A model generated the notes under the pieces. It ran no database searches, had not been told where the DNA came from, and saw only the letters and a list, made by a program, of their open reading frames with translations. The translations under genes were made by a program, and so were the position numbers. Shown here in pieces: positions 8,981 through 18,483 of a stretch of 30,688 nt of DNA. Numbering within the stretch: the first letter of the stretch is position 1; each line of letters starts with the position of its first letter. Origin of the DNA: Scenedesmus sp. ARA3 (Eukaryota > Chlorophyta > Chlorophyceae > Sphaeropleales > Scenedesmaceae); assembly GCA_004335835.1 (NCBI GenBank), contig RWJK01001009.1:3988-34675 (forward strand). The letters are read 5' to 3'.

Positions 8981-10256
8981 CTAGGTGGTGGCAAAGCGGT
9001 AGATTGCAACCTGTGCAGCCAACACCAGTAGTAGCATGCCTGCACGCCCCAGCCACAGCTGCATGAAGCTGCCTGCTGTCACTGCCTGTGCTGCCTGCTG
9101 CTTGGCAGCAGCTTCAGTGAAGGCACTGCTGTCTTTCTGGGCTGCTGGCTGCACACCATCAACTGCAGGCACATGCAGCTCCACCAACAGCAGCTGTTGA
9201 TAATCACTGCTGCTGTCCTGCAAGCCAGCGCTTGCCGAACTTGCTGATACCGTGCTTGCTGCTGCTGCTGTTCCTGCAGGCCTATGCGCTTCTTGTGCTG
9301 CAGCGTACTTTGCAACATGTGCTTGATCAGGCTGCGTCTGCTCTGGTGTGGCTACATCCCATTGCTCCACAACAGGTGGGCACCCAGCACCAGCCTTCTG
9401 CTGCCGTGCCTGCTGCCCTGCCTCTGACAGTGTGACAGTGACTGTATTTGTCCATACTGGCTCATCGTCACGCTCTTGCTGCTGCTGCTGCTGCTGTAGG
9501 GTGTCCTGCAAGGGCTTGATGGTGCCGCTTTGTGCTGCTGCTGGCTGAGGTGCATCCAGGCACTTGCTGCTGCTGATGGAGCTGCTGATGTGCTGCTGCT
9601 GCTGCTCACAGCGTGCAGCCATGTGGAGTGTTACTGCTGAGCTGTCGATACTAGCAGCGTCCAGAGGCCTGGTGGGCTTAGATGCTGCTGCTGCTGCTGC
9701 TGCTGTTGAGGTACTGTTGGCGCTGCTGGATTTGTCGCTTGCTGCAGATGGTTTGTTGTTGGTTTGCTGGGCAGGATCAGAAGCTGGGTCTGTTGTGTTG
9801 CTTATGAGGTTTGCTTGGCTGCTTTGCTTGAGCAGCAGAGCTTGCAGGAGCACTTTTGGCTCCAAGATTAAAGCGCCCTGCTGCAGCTGCAGCTGTGCAA
9901 CATGCTGCATCTTGCAGGACTCTGCTGGTGCTGCAGTGCTGGTTGTGCAAGCATGCAAGCTGCATGCCTGCCGCAGCATGGGCTGCTGTAGGGGGTTCGT
10001 TGCAGCTCCTTGGTTGATGGAGACTCCCAGTAGGCTGTTTGTGCTGCTCCAGAGGCCTGCATGGTGTTCTGCTGCTGTCAGCATTTGCTTGGTTTGAGGG
10101 AATGATCTTGGTGAGCAGCTGCAGCTACGTTTGAGGGAATGGAAGCTCACCTGTTTGGCAAGAATCCTTGATGTGTGCGTGATCCTGCGAAGCCACAGCC
10201 GTGATGCTGCATGCCACCAGCAGCAGCACAGTGATGCGAGCGCCTCTTTTGTCCAT
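8981..10256 (-). CDS. Signal-peptide, low-complexity, single-pass membrane protein (two exons)
   Basis: Exon 1 is 10256-10151 and exon 2 is 10056-8981 (stop TAG), joined in phase 1 across a 94-base intron with GTGAGC donor and CATGCAG acceptor; the product is 393 residues. I chose the 10256 start because it gives a classic secretory signal peptide (MDKRGAR followed by ITVLLLVACSITAVAS) and the join restores the long downstream frame at Gly-Leu-Trp-Ser. A longer unspliced frame starting at 10306 instead gives a Cys/Trp-rich N-terminus that reads through the intron. The body is Ser/Ala/Gln-rich with polyA, polyS and Q7 runs. A hydrophobic segment near the C-terminus (AGMLLLVLAAQVAIY) ends four residues before the terminus and suggests a membrane anchor. 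Function unknown. The intron repeats CATTCCCTCAAAC twice. Confidence 0.72.
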
Positions 10257-11354
10257 GGTGTCGTGTAACAAGAGCAAAACACCACGATCAGCTGATTCAA
10301 AATCAAGATCAGGGCAACGCTATCTTCCGATTGGTGTCAGCTATGGCGCGATGTCGCAATTCAAAACAGCAACACAGTGGCATCCGAGGTTTTCGCCTCC
10401 CTTTCACATGCGTCGATGACTGTTGAATGCAGCTTTACAGTCATTAATCGAACCAAATCATCATCTGAAGTCAACTAATGGTTCATGAAATGGTTGAGAT
10501 TGGCCTGACGAAGCAAGGCCTGACTGACAGACTCTGCAGGAGCACTCGCCCGCAGCCTTATTAGATGTTGTGCATAAGAAGCCTCGATGACATGAAAAAT
10601 ACGCGAAGTTGCCAACTTTGACTCTGGCTGACATCTACCCCATGCATCGGGAGCAAGTATGATGTGAGCAACAGTAGCCTGAGCTTGCCAAGCTCGCAGT
10701 GCGCTGCACGGCTGAGTCAAGCATGATCTGCAGATTGCCAGCAGCATGGGCGATTGCTGTTTAGCAAAGCACTGAGCGTTCTGTAAGTGCTGTTGTGCAG
10801 AAGTGCTGCCTTTGGCACGACACCAGAAGATGCACTTTGCTGCAGTGCCTGAGCTGAATTGCTGATGAGTCGCTCAGCCTGAGGATGTGACAGTGGTTGT
10901 CCAATTCACAATCCTGCAGCAGCTCACCTGCTTAGGTTGGCGTTAGGTGGTCATCATCAGCCGCTGCATCAGCACTCAGCCTGAGCATGGTGCTTGGGCC
11001 ACCATGAGCTGCGCTGCTGCCTGTATGTTGCTGCAGGATTCAAACAAAGCAGTGGACAGCTAGAACCATCCAAGCAGTTGGATTCAACCGGTGCGTGCGG
11101 TGGCGTGTACAGCGTTGTGAGTTGCTGCCTCCAAATGTGCAAGCAAGTGTAGCGGTGAGCTCAAGGTGGTGTGCATGGCAGAAATCGGGTGTCTGCAACA
11201 GGTGTCAGTGTGTGCCTGCTACATGGACTGCAAACGAATGGTGCACAGTCAAGCACCTCTGCCTCCAGCTGTGCTTGACGCTTGCACTAATGGCATGAGC
11301 TGCAGTTGAACCTGTAATAGGTTGATGATGATGCAAGAAGTATGAATGATGGGC
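10257..11354. other. Intergenic region without recognisable gene
   Basis: This stretch should contain the promoter of the minus-strand signal-peptide gene; a minus-strand CCAAT lies at 10332-10336, about 75 bases before its ATG. Short frames such as the minus-strand one at 10475-10747 show no family resemblance, and long triplet tracts are absent. Confidence 0.4.
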
Positions 11355-11358
11355 AAAA
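11355..11358 (-). terminator. RNA polymerase III terminator of the tRNA-Arg gene
   Basis: A TTTT run on the minus strand lies 8 bases beyond the mature tRNA 3' end, the standard position and form for Pol III termination. Confidence 0.8.
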
Positions 11359-11365
11359 CAGATAG

Positions 11366-11438
11366 CACCCGACGCAGGGATCGAACCTGCGACCCTCGCC
11401 TTAGGAAAGCGATGCTCTATCCGCTGAGCTAGACGGGC
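11366..11438 (-). tRNA. tRNA-Arg(CCT)
   Basis: The reverse complement folds as a complete 73-nt cloverleaf without intron. It has acceptor arm GCCCGTC/GTCGGGT (one T-T mismatch and a terminal G-T pair) and D arm GCTC-AGCGGATA-GAGC. The anticodon arm is TCGCT-TTCCTAA-GGCGA with anticodon CCT, which reads AGG. The variable loop is GGGTC, the T arm is GCAGG-TTCGATC-CCTGC, and the discriminator is G. No CCA is encoded, as usual for nuclear genes. The A-box (TAGCTCAGCGGATAGAGC) and B-box (GGTTCGATCCC) of an internal RNA polymerase III promoter are intact. Confidence 0.97.
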
Positions 11439-12144
11439 TTTGGGCTGTGACGCCCACGATTGCCGGTTGCACACGCCGGGTGAACGTAACATGATAGACG
11501 GTATTGTGTTATTTTTTTGTTACTTCTCAGATTCAGCTTTTTTGGGCCTTTCTGCCTTTGTAAATGTTCAATGATGGTACGCTACATCTTTATCAGGCGG
11601 TACGAGGCCGATCGGAGGGCATTTGTTGGAAACCCACCGTCGCCCAGTGAAGTCAGCTGTGCTAACTGAGCGCACGCGACGCCTGACAGTCGGAAAATGC
11701 AGTGTGGTGAATCGTTCATGGCTTACATAGCTGAAATTTTCATCGCTAGCTCTGCATTGTGTCTGTCTGTGCTACCCTTGCTGGCCCCTCACCGTGAGTT
11801 GGAAGTGAAGTCAGGTGAAGTTGTAGAAGTTCTTGCCCACTCATTAGGCTCATCATCCAGGGACGCATCCTTATCCATCTGGCTGCATGATTTGATGAAC
11901 GTAGCCACTGGCGACCATGCTTCTCCATGTGTCTACTGGTTTGAGTGCACGTATCGCACTGCGGTGGCACCTCTGTGACTTCTCTCCGAGAGCGTCGCCG
12001 TCCAGCGCCACTGGACAGTGTCAAGGTTGGGGCACATGACGGCATTCCGCAGGTGTTCTCCTAACGTTGTTTCGTTTGGTCCCAGTAGGATGTGTTGCTA
12101 GCCTGAATAAATGCACGTGACTACAATCTTTGTGCCAACACATG

Positions 12145-12447
12145 TCCCCCGCAGCAGTTGCCCCAGCGGTCAACAACCCCTTTGATCTCGCCCACCTCCA
12201 AGCTGACCAGACTTATCAAGAGGCTACAAACGCCACTCAAGGTTACATGTACCTCTTCGACTGGTTGAACAGCCACGCACAGCTTCACAGTACAATGAAG
12301 CTTTTCACATTACATGTCGTGTCATGGGGAGCACCAGACGGCTGTGTGCCCGTGATACATTTATGGCCATCATCTTCTGTAACAAAAAATCTGTCCGCCC
12401 ACTGCTGCCTGCATGCCTTGCACACCATATACACCACTGCTATGTGA
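12145..12447 (+). CDS. Possible small hypothetical protein or orphan exon
   Basis: This 100-codon open frame has balanced amino-acid composition without the polyQ/polyA bias of the neighbouring genes (NNPFDLAHLQADQTYQEATN, then GYMYLFDWLN). I recognise no family. The second half looks less protein-like. It could also be chance. Confidence 0.2.
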   Translation, partial: SPAAVAPAVNNPFDLAHLQADQTYQEATNATQGYMYLFDWLNSHAQLHSTMKLFTLHVVSWGAPDGCVPVIHLWPSSSVTKNLSAHCCLHALHTIYTTAM

Positions 12448-12533
12448 TATCTGTGATACACAATGCCTAATGCTTTGGTTTTCTGCTGCTATTGCGATTT
12501 CCCCGCGAGTGTCATGACTGGGACCCACACCAC

Positions 12534-12547
12534 GGTCTACGTAGACC
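12534..12547. repeat. Perfect 14-bp palindrome
   Basis: GGTCTACGTAGACC is self-complementary over all 14 bases and centred on ACGT. It is followed by a G-rich segment (GGCCGGGGGGCAGGGG). Confidence 0.7.
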
Positions 12548-12701
12548 CAGGACTAATTGAAGGCCGGGGGGCAGGGGTCACAGGTGGTCCCGCCCATGGA
12601 CCCCTAACGACCCTGCCCTGTAACCTTCTCTGTGCCTACAGGTGAGGACTTCGCATGATGCTATGGTGCCGGGCAGCCGTGCCTACATGAGCAGCCCACC
12701 A

Positions 12702-12796
12702 CTCGGAGTGCCAGGAGACTTTGGCGGGGGTCTTCTGGCTCAGCATTGCTTGAAGGTGCGCAGCTGTGCATGACCAGCGTGCTTCGGCATCCTGGC
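12702..12796 (+). repeat. Dispersed repeat copy 2
   Basis: TTGGCGGGGGTCTTCTGG, then CAGCATTGCTTGAAGGTGCG, matches copy 1 (near 2974) and copy 3 (near 29064). Flanking similarity extends left to 12702 (shared with copy 1) and right to about 12796 (GTGCTTCGGCATCCTG against CTGCTTAGAATCGTCCTG in copy 3). This copy lies in non-genic DNA. Confidence 0.75.
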
Positions 12797-12799
12797 TTT

Positions 12800-14390
12800 G
12801 TCTTGAATTCGTCATTTTACATTACGACGAGGGCCGCTTCAAGAGAGATAGCTGCCCTGGCCCAGGTTATTTACAGCACAGTGCTGCAGATCATCTGGGC
12901 CCACACTGCTGAAATATATGACAGCATCCATTCAGCGAGCAAGCTACTGGCATATTGCTGAGCCAGTGACTGCAAATGTGCCACATGGCGGCCAGCAACA
13001 CCAAATCACTGCGTCAAGCTGAGTGATCAAGCGCACAAGGACTTCTCATGCCCATAGTGACCGACACTACCCTGCATGCAGTGCATTTTAGCAGCATAGC
13101 ACGTGCGGCAACATAGGCAGGTGCCGCACCCCGCTTGCCCCGCTTGCGCGGCGCGGCAAGCTTGCAGCAACACAGCCAGACCCAAGCAGGCGGCAGCTTG
13201 AAGCTAGCCGAAGGATGCTCCCCAATCTACAGCATGCATGTAGCACATGCTGACAGACTGCTGCATGAGCATATGCCGCCTGTGCTGCAGCCGCATCCGG
13301 CGCAAGTGAAGCGGCGCAACAGCATGCAACAGCGCCCCACATTAGGTGATAACACCAGCATGCCACAGCGCCCCATGCGCCCAGCAGGGTAGCGTGCCAG
13401 GCGCTGTGTGTAAAGCATATAGGAAACACACTTTGCAAAGCACAATGCAACATAGTGCTCTAGATGCCACACGCTGTGTGTTGGCAGCGCTGCCGCTGGC
13501 AGGCGTAGGCACACCTCCAGCAAATGCTGCTGTGTCAAAGACCATACTGTAATGTACATCGCACAGCCACACTCAGCACACCCCTCTGCAATTTGGCCGA
13601 GTGTGCAGCGTGGCCGGCAAGCAATCGTGACCTTGTGCAACATGTTGCCGCTGCATTAGCAGCGGCTTTCATTCTGTGCAGCCATGCGGGATCTGCCGAG
13701 TGTCTCAACTAGCACAGTCCTGCCTACACACAGTGCACAGGTACATGCACACAGGCAGGTTGACGTCGTGCCAACACACCTTTTTTCATTGCCCGGCCAA
13801 AGCCAACAATACGACCACTAGCAGTGAACCCTGAAGCCCACTTGTGCAGTAGGCTTGACACCCTCCACGTGGACGGCTGCACATTTGTGGTGTTGCGCAG
13901 CTGTCCCTGCTGTCTTTTGATGATCATATCAGCATGATACCTGACAACAATGTTAACTCACTGTGCACCATGCCACACAACAGCACAGCAACATCTCACC
14001 AGGAATGGCATGTCCTGCTGCCTGTCTACACACGTAGTTGCCTTGTCTACAAACGCAGTTGCCTTGAATGCAGACAATGTGGCGATGCAACAGGCTGACT
14101 TGTCAATTGCATGCGCACGAGCCATGACCACTCAATCACTGCCACGCGCTCAGACAGCGCACGATCTGCCAATTAAGCCATAGCAACAATGGGGCACGAT
14201 AAACAACCCAACGTCCCTGCCAGCACACTGAGGGTGTGCCACATTACGGCAGAAGACCGTGTGTCAACGCATGTGTGCGTGCGCGGTGCCGCAGCTGCCT
14301 TCCAGCCGTCACACCTCAACCAGACTGTGCATTTGCAACTGAACCAACACAGCCATCAGCCGCTGCTGTTGGATTCATGGCCCACACCAG
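12800..14390. other. Unassigned region
   Basis: No family-like coding sequence on either strand. GC-rich short direct repeats occur at 13135-13165 (CCGCTTGC twice), and a tandem pair of about 24 bases lies at 14023-14069 (variants of TGTCTACAAACGCAGTTGCC). The right end lies downstream of the CRTISO-like gene and may contain its 3' UTR. Confidence 0.35.
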
Positions 14391-14397
14391 GCCAGGC

Positions 14398-14715
14398 TGT
14401 TGGCGACCATCATGCCGCTGGCAGCAGCAGCAGCAGCAGCAGCGAGCCAGCCAAACCCTGTTTGAAGTGTCCAGAAAAGTGCTTCACAGTGACAGCTCCT
14501 CCAGCACCTTGAAGTGGTCCCACACAGGGGCCAGGCTTTTGGCAGCCATCATGCCGCTGGCAGCAGCACCAGCAAGCAGTCAAACCCAGCACCGGTCATC
14601 AAGCGCTCTCAGACTGTCTCACAGCAACAGCTCCTCCAACACCTTCAAGTGGTCCCACACAGGGGCCAAACTGTTGGCTGCCATCATGCCACTGGCAGCA
14701 GCAGCAAGTCGGGCA
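14398..14715 (-). repeat. Downstream echoes of the CRTISO-like terminal exon
   Basis: The end of the last coding exon (codons for SGMMAANSLAPVWDHLKVLE) plus sequence past the stop is copied at about 14625-14715 and 14497-14580, with a remnant near 14398-14445. Each copy is about 85 bases and diverged. They lie in the presumed 3' UTR or beyond it. Confidence 0.8.
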
Positions 14716-14775
14716 AGCCCAACACCGGACCCAATGACACAATAGATGTGAAGGCTGCTGATGATGATATGAACC

Positions 14776-15565
14776 TTACAGCGACAGCTCCTCCAGCACC
14801 TTGAGGTGATCCCACACAGGCGCCAAACTGTTGGCTGCCATCATGCCGCTGGCAGCGGCAGCAGGAACGCCAATGCCTGGCATGCAGCTGTCGCCACACA
14901 CTGTGAGGCCAGGCACGGGGGTGGCAGTGCCTGGCCAGGTGCGCTTGCCGCTTGCTGAGATGGCTGGGCCTGCAGGAGATGTGAGAGGTGGCAGCAGCAG
15001 CAGCAGTGGCAGCAGCAGCAGCAGTGGCAGGATAGGTGCTGTGTCAGACTCAGCATCGCACAAGTTCTGGATAAGTGTGAGGTGTGGCAGTAGCCGTGCC
15101 TGGCCAGGTGCGTTTGCCACTTGCTGACATGGCTGGGCCTGAAGGCGGCAGCAGCAGCAGCAGTGGCATGAGAGGCGGTGTGTCAGATCAATTGCAGAGT
15201 GCGGCTCCATTCATCTTCTGCCATATGCCACCGCACTGCTGCTGATCATCAAGACCAACCACCAACACCAGCAAATGACCACCCCTTCCTCAATGCAGTT
15301 CGCGGTGCAATAACTCCGAAACAGCCTGCTCACCGTAGCTGCCCCTGTGCCGCCGCAGGAAGCGCTCGTGCGTGAGTGGCGTGCCCACCATGCACAGCTC
15401 GGTGCGCTCACGAACGTCAGGGATGAAGCGCTCCAGCGCCTGCAGCAGCAGCAGCAGCAGCGGCGCAAAGTTTGTCTTGGTGTACTGTTCATGGTGTGAG
15501 TGGCGTGCCCACCATGCACAGCTCGGTGCGCTCTCTGATGTCTGGATCGAAGCGCTCCAGCGCCT

Positions 15566-15597
<32 letters not shown>

Positions 15598-18445
15598 GGC
15601 AGCAGCAGCAGCGCAAAAAGAGTCTTGATGTACTGTGGCTGACGTGAGTGCACAATGCGCTAGCAGCAGCTTCAACAGCATCAGCGGGTCCCGCATGCCT
15701 ACGCTACCAAAATCTGCACGTCGGGCAGCAATGGCTGGCACACCATTCACCTTGCTGCATTACGCACAGGGTGCAACACATGAACACACATCGCACACAG
15801 CATAACACAGCGCCTGAAGCAGCCCCTCACCTTCCACAGCGTCTGCGAGCGCTCCTGCTTGAGGTCTTCATACTCCTTGCTGCCTCACTTCAGCCCCTCC
15901 AACACACTGCAACGCTCGATTCCACCACAGTTTACCTTCCATAGCGTCGGCCAGCGCTGCTGCTTTGGTTCTTCATACCTCCATGCTGCCCCTGCGTAGC
16001 CCTTCCAACACGCTGAGGGTTCATATGCACAGGGGAGCAAAGACACACAGCACACAGCGCACAACAAATGAAACCCCCGCACCCCCTCACCTTCCACAGG
16101 GTCTGCGAGCGCTCTTGCTTTAGGTCTTCATACTCCTTGCTGCCTCGTTTCAGCCCCTCCCACACGCTGTAGGGCTCATTGCCTGCGGTGTAGGCGTGCA
16201 CCACTGCCTTGCCTGGGGGCGCCAGCGCCGGGTCAAACTGCGTGGGGATGCTGGCGACGCAAAAAGACAAGGAGAATAAACAGGAACAGCAGGGTCCGAG
16301 TTCGACGAGGGGTTGCATTGGTGTGCGCAAGCGGGGACACGCAAGTTTCGAAAAGGAGAAGGAGATGAACAAAAAGAACATGTGTTACAGGGCACATGCG
16401 CCGCAGAACTTCAGCAATCAAGCTGTCGCTGTAGGATGTCACTCAACAAAACTCGCCTGCACACGTTGAGGGGTGCCTCAAAGTCAGACCAATTGCTGAC
16501 CACCAGGTGGAGACCCAAGCCACACAAACTTCAGAAATCAGGCTGTCACTCAGAGAAACCCACCTAGCGATGCACACGTTGAGGGGCGCCTCCAAGTCTG
16601 ACCAGTCGTTGACCACCAGGTGGTGGCAGTCCAGGTCAGGGGACAGGCCAGCCGCATCAATGCCCAGGTGCATGTGCAGGAAGGAGGCGGCCTGTGGGAG
16701 AGGATGAGTTGGCACACAGAGCATGTGCAGTGAGCGGCGTAATTTTGGTCACACTTCTACTTGTGTTATCAAGTATATCAATAGTGTTGTGTATCTACTT
16801 GTTACCTGTGGTGTAGTGACTGACTCCCACCGCCACTCCCTGAGCCCCACCCCGGCTGCAAGCAGCTTGCGTGGGTCCAACACACAACCCAAACCGCTGA
16901 TCAACCGTTACACTGTAAGAAAACACATACAGTAACACTGCTGCACATGTGGTGTTGTTACCGATTCCCGCTGCCATTCCTTAGGTCCAACCCCAGAAGC
17001 CAGCAGCTTGTGTGTGCCCCACGAAGAGGCACTACCAACAGCCACACTTTCAAAATAACATATAAAGTAACACTGTCAAAATAACACAAAAAGTAACAGT
17101 GCCGCACCTGTGGTGTTGTTACCGACTCCCGCCGCCACTCCTTGGGCCCCACCCCAGGCGCCAGCAGCTTGTGTGTGTCCCACGAAGAGGCAAACAACAG
17201 CCACACTTCAAAAAAATAACACATTAAGTAACACCGCCGCACCTGTGGCGTAGTGACAGACTCCCGCCTCCATTCCTTAGGTCCCACCCCAGGGGCCAGC
17301 AGCTTGTGTGTGTCCCACACAGAGGCATTGCTGACAACGCCTTTGCGCGCACGGATCACCTCCAGCGGCCCTTCACTGCTGCTGCTGCTGCTGCCATTAG
17401 GTGTTGGCGCTGGGGAGCGCCGCCGCAGTGCCACGCCGGTTGCTCGGCCTCCCTCCATGACAATGTGATCCACATGGCTGCGCAGCAGCAGCCGGCCGCC
17501 GTTCTTCTCGAGGCCCCTGATGAGTGCGGCGATGATGGCCTCACTGCCACCCATCTACAGCAGCAGCAGCAGCAGCAGCAGCACCAGCACCAGCACCAGC
17601 AGCAGTGGCGGGGTAAGGACAACGGCGGTGCAGCGTGAAGCATACAGCCTTCCACGCCACCAAGAACATGGTGTGGCATAGCCGCAGCCCACTGATGTAA
17701 CTCATCTGTCTCTCAGGCAAGCAGCCCGTCTCACCAGGTAGTTGATGTGGTTGCAGCCTTTTATGAATCCCATCTCAGCTGCCAGCATGTCTTGTGCGAG
17801 CATGCACTATGCAGCATGTGGCTACTCACCAGGTTGAGATGATGCATTTCTTGGGACACGCAACAAATGCAGCTAACGTCACAGCACAGTAGCAGCAGCA
17901 GCAGCAGCACTGCAAAAACAGCCACTCACTGGGTAGTCGATGCGGTTGCGGCCCTCGCCCCGCTCCATGAACATGAACACCATCTCAGCCGCCAGCGTGT
18001 CTTTTGCCAGCATGCCGCTCAGCACGAAGCACTCCAGGTCTAGCATGGACTTGAGCCAGGGGTCCTTGATGTGCTTGTCCACCACAGCACTGAAGGGGCC
18101 CTGCATGAGCCAAGGGCAGAACCATATACAAACACCAAGCAAGTAAGCCTTGCCCCAGTCCTGGTGTCAGATAGCAAGCACTCTGTATACGTACTGGCCT
18201 CTCTGCTGCGCTGGAGGCCCACGCACCTTGAACTGGTCGGCCACCAGGTCAGTCAACAGCAGCTGCAAGGGTTTCAGCATGCATTTGCTTGAAGCATGAC
18301 AGCAAGCATGGCAGCAAGCACTGCGCTAACATGGCGGCTGTGCTGCAGCCCCACGCACCGTGAGCTGGTTTGCCACCAGGCCAGTCAGCAGCAGCTGCGG
18401 CCCAAAGAATCGCGCGGCAGTCAGCAGCATGCCTGGGTCAGACCT

Positions 18446-18483
<38 letters not shown>

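Larger units (their letters stand above)
11439..12700. other. Gene-poor region
   Basis: No recognised gene and almost no CAG/CTG tracts. A plus-strand frame at 12145-12447 (start MSPAAVAPAVNNPFDLAHLQ) has an unusual, non-repetitive composition and could be an exon or a small orphan gene, but nothing supports it beyond being open. A G-rich stretch and a 14-bp palindrome lie at 12534-12610. Confidence 0.4.

Noticed and set aside
12100..12120. AATAAA near 12105 as a poly(A) signal and CACGTG as a promoter G-box
   Set aside because: Green algae mainly use TGTAA, and there is no convincing gene on either side to which these could be assigned.
14236..14745. Plus-strand open frame of 169 residues with repeated SHTGAKLLAAIMPLA
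   Set aside because: It is antisense to the repeated end of the CRTISO-like terminal exon and its echoes.
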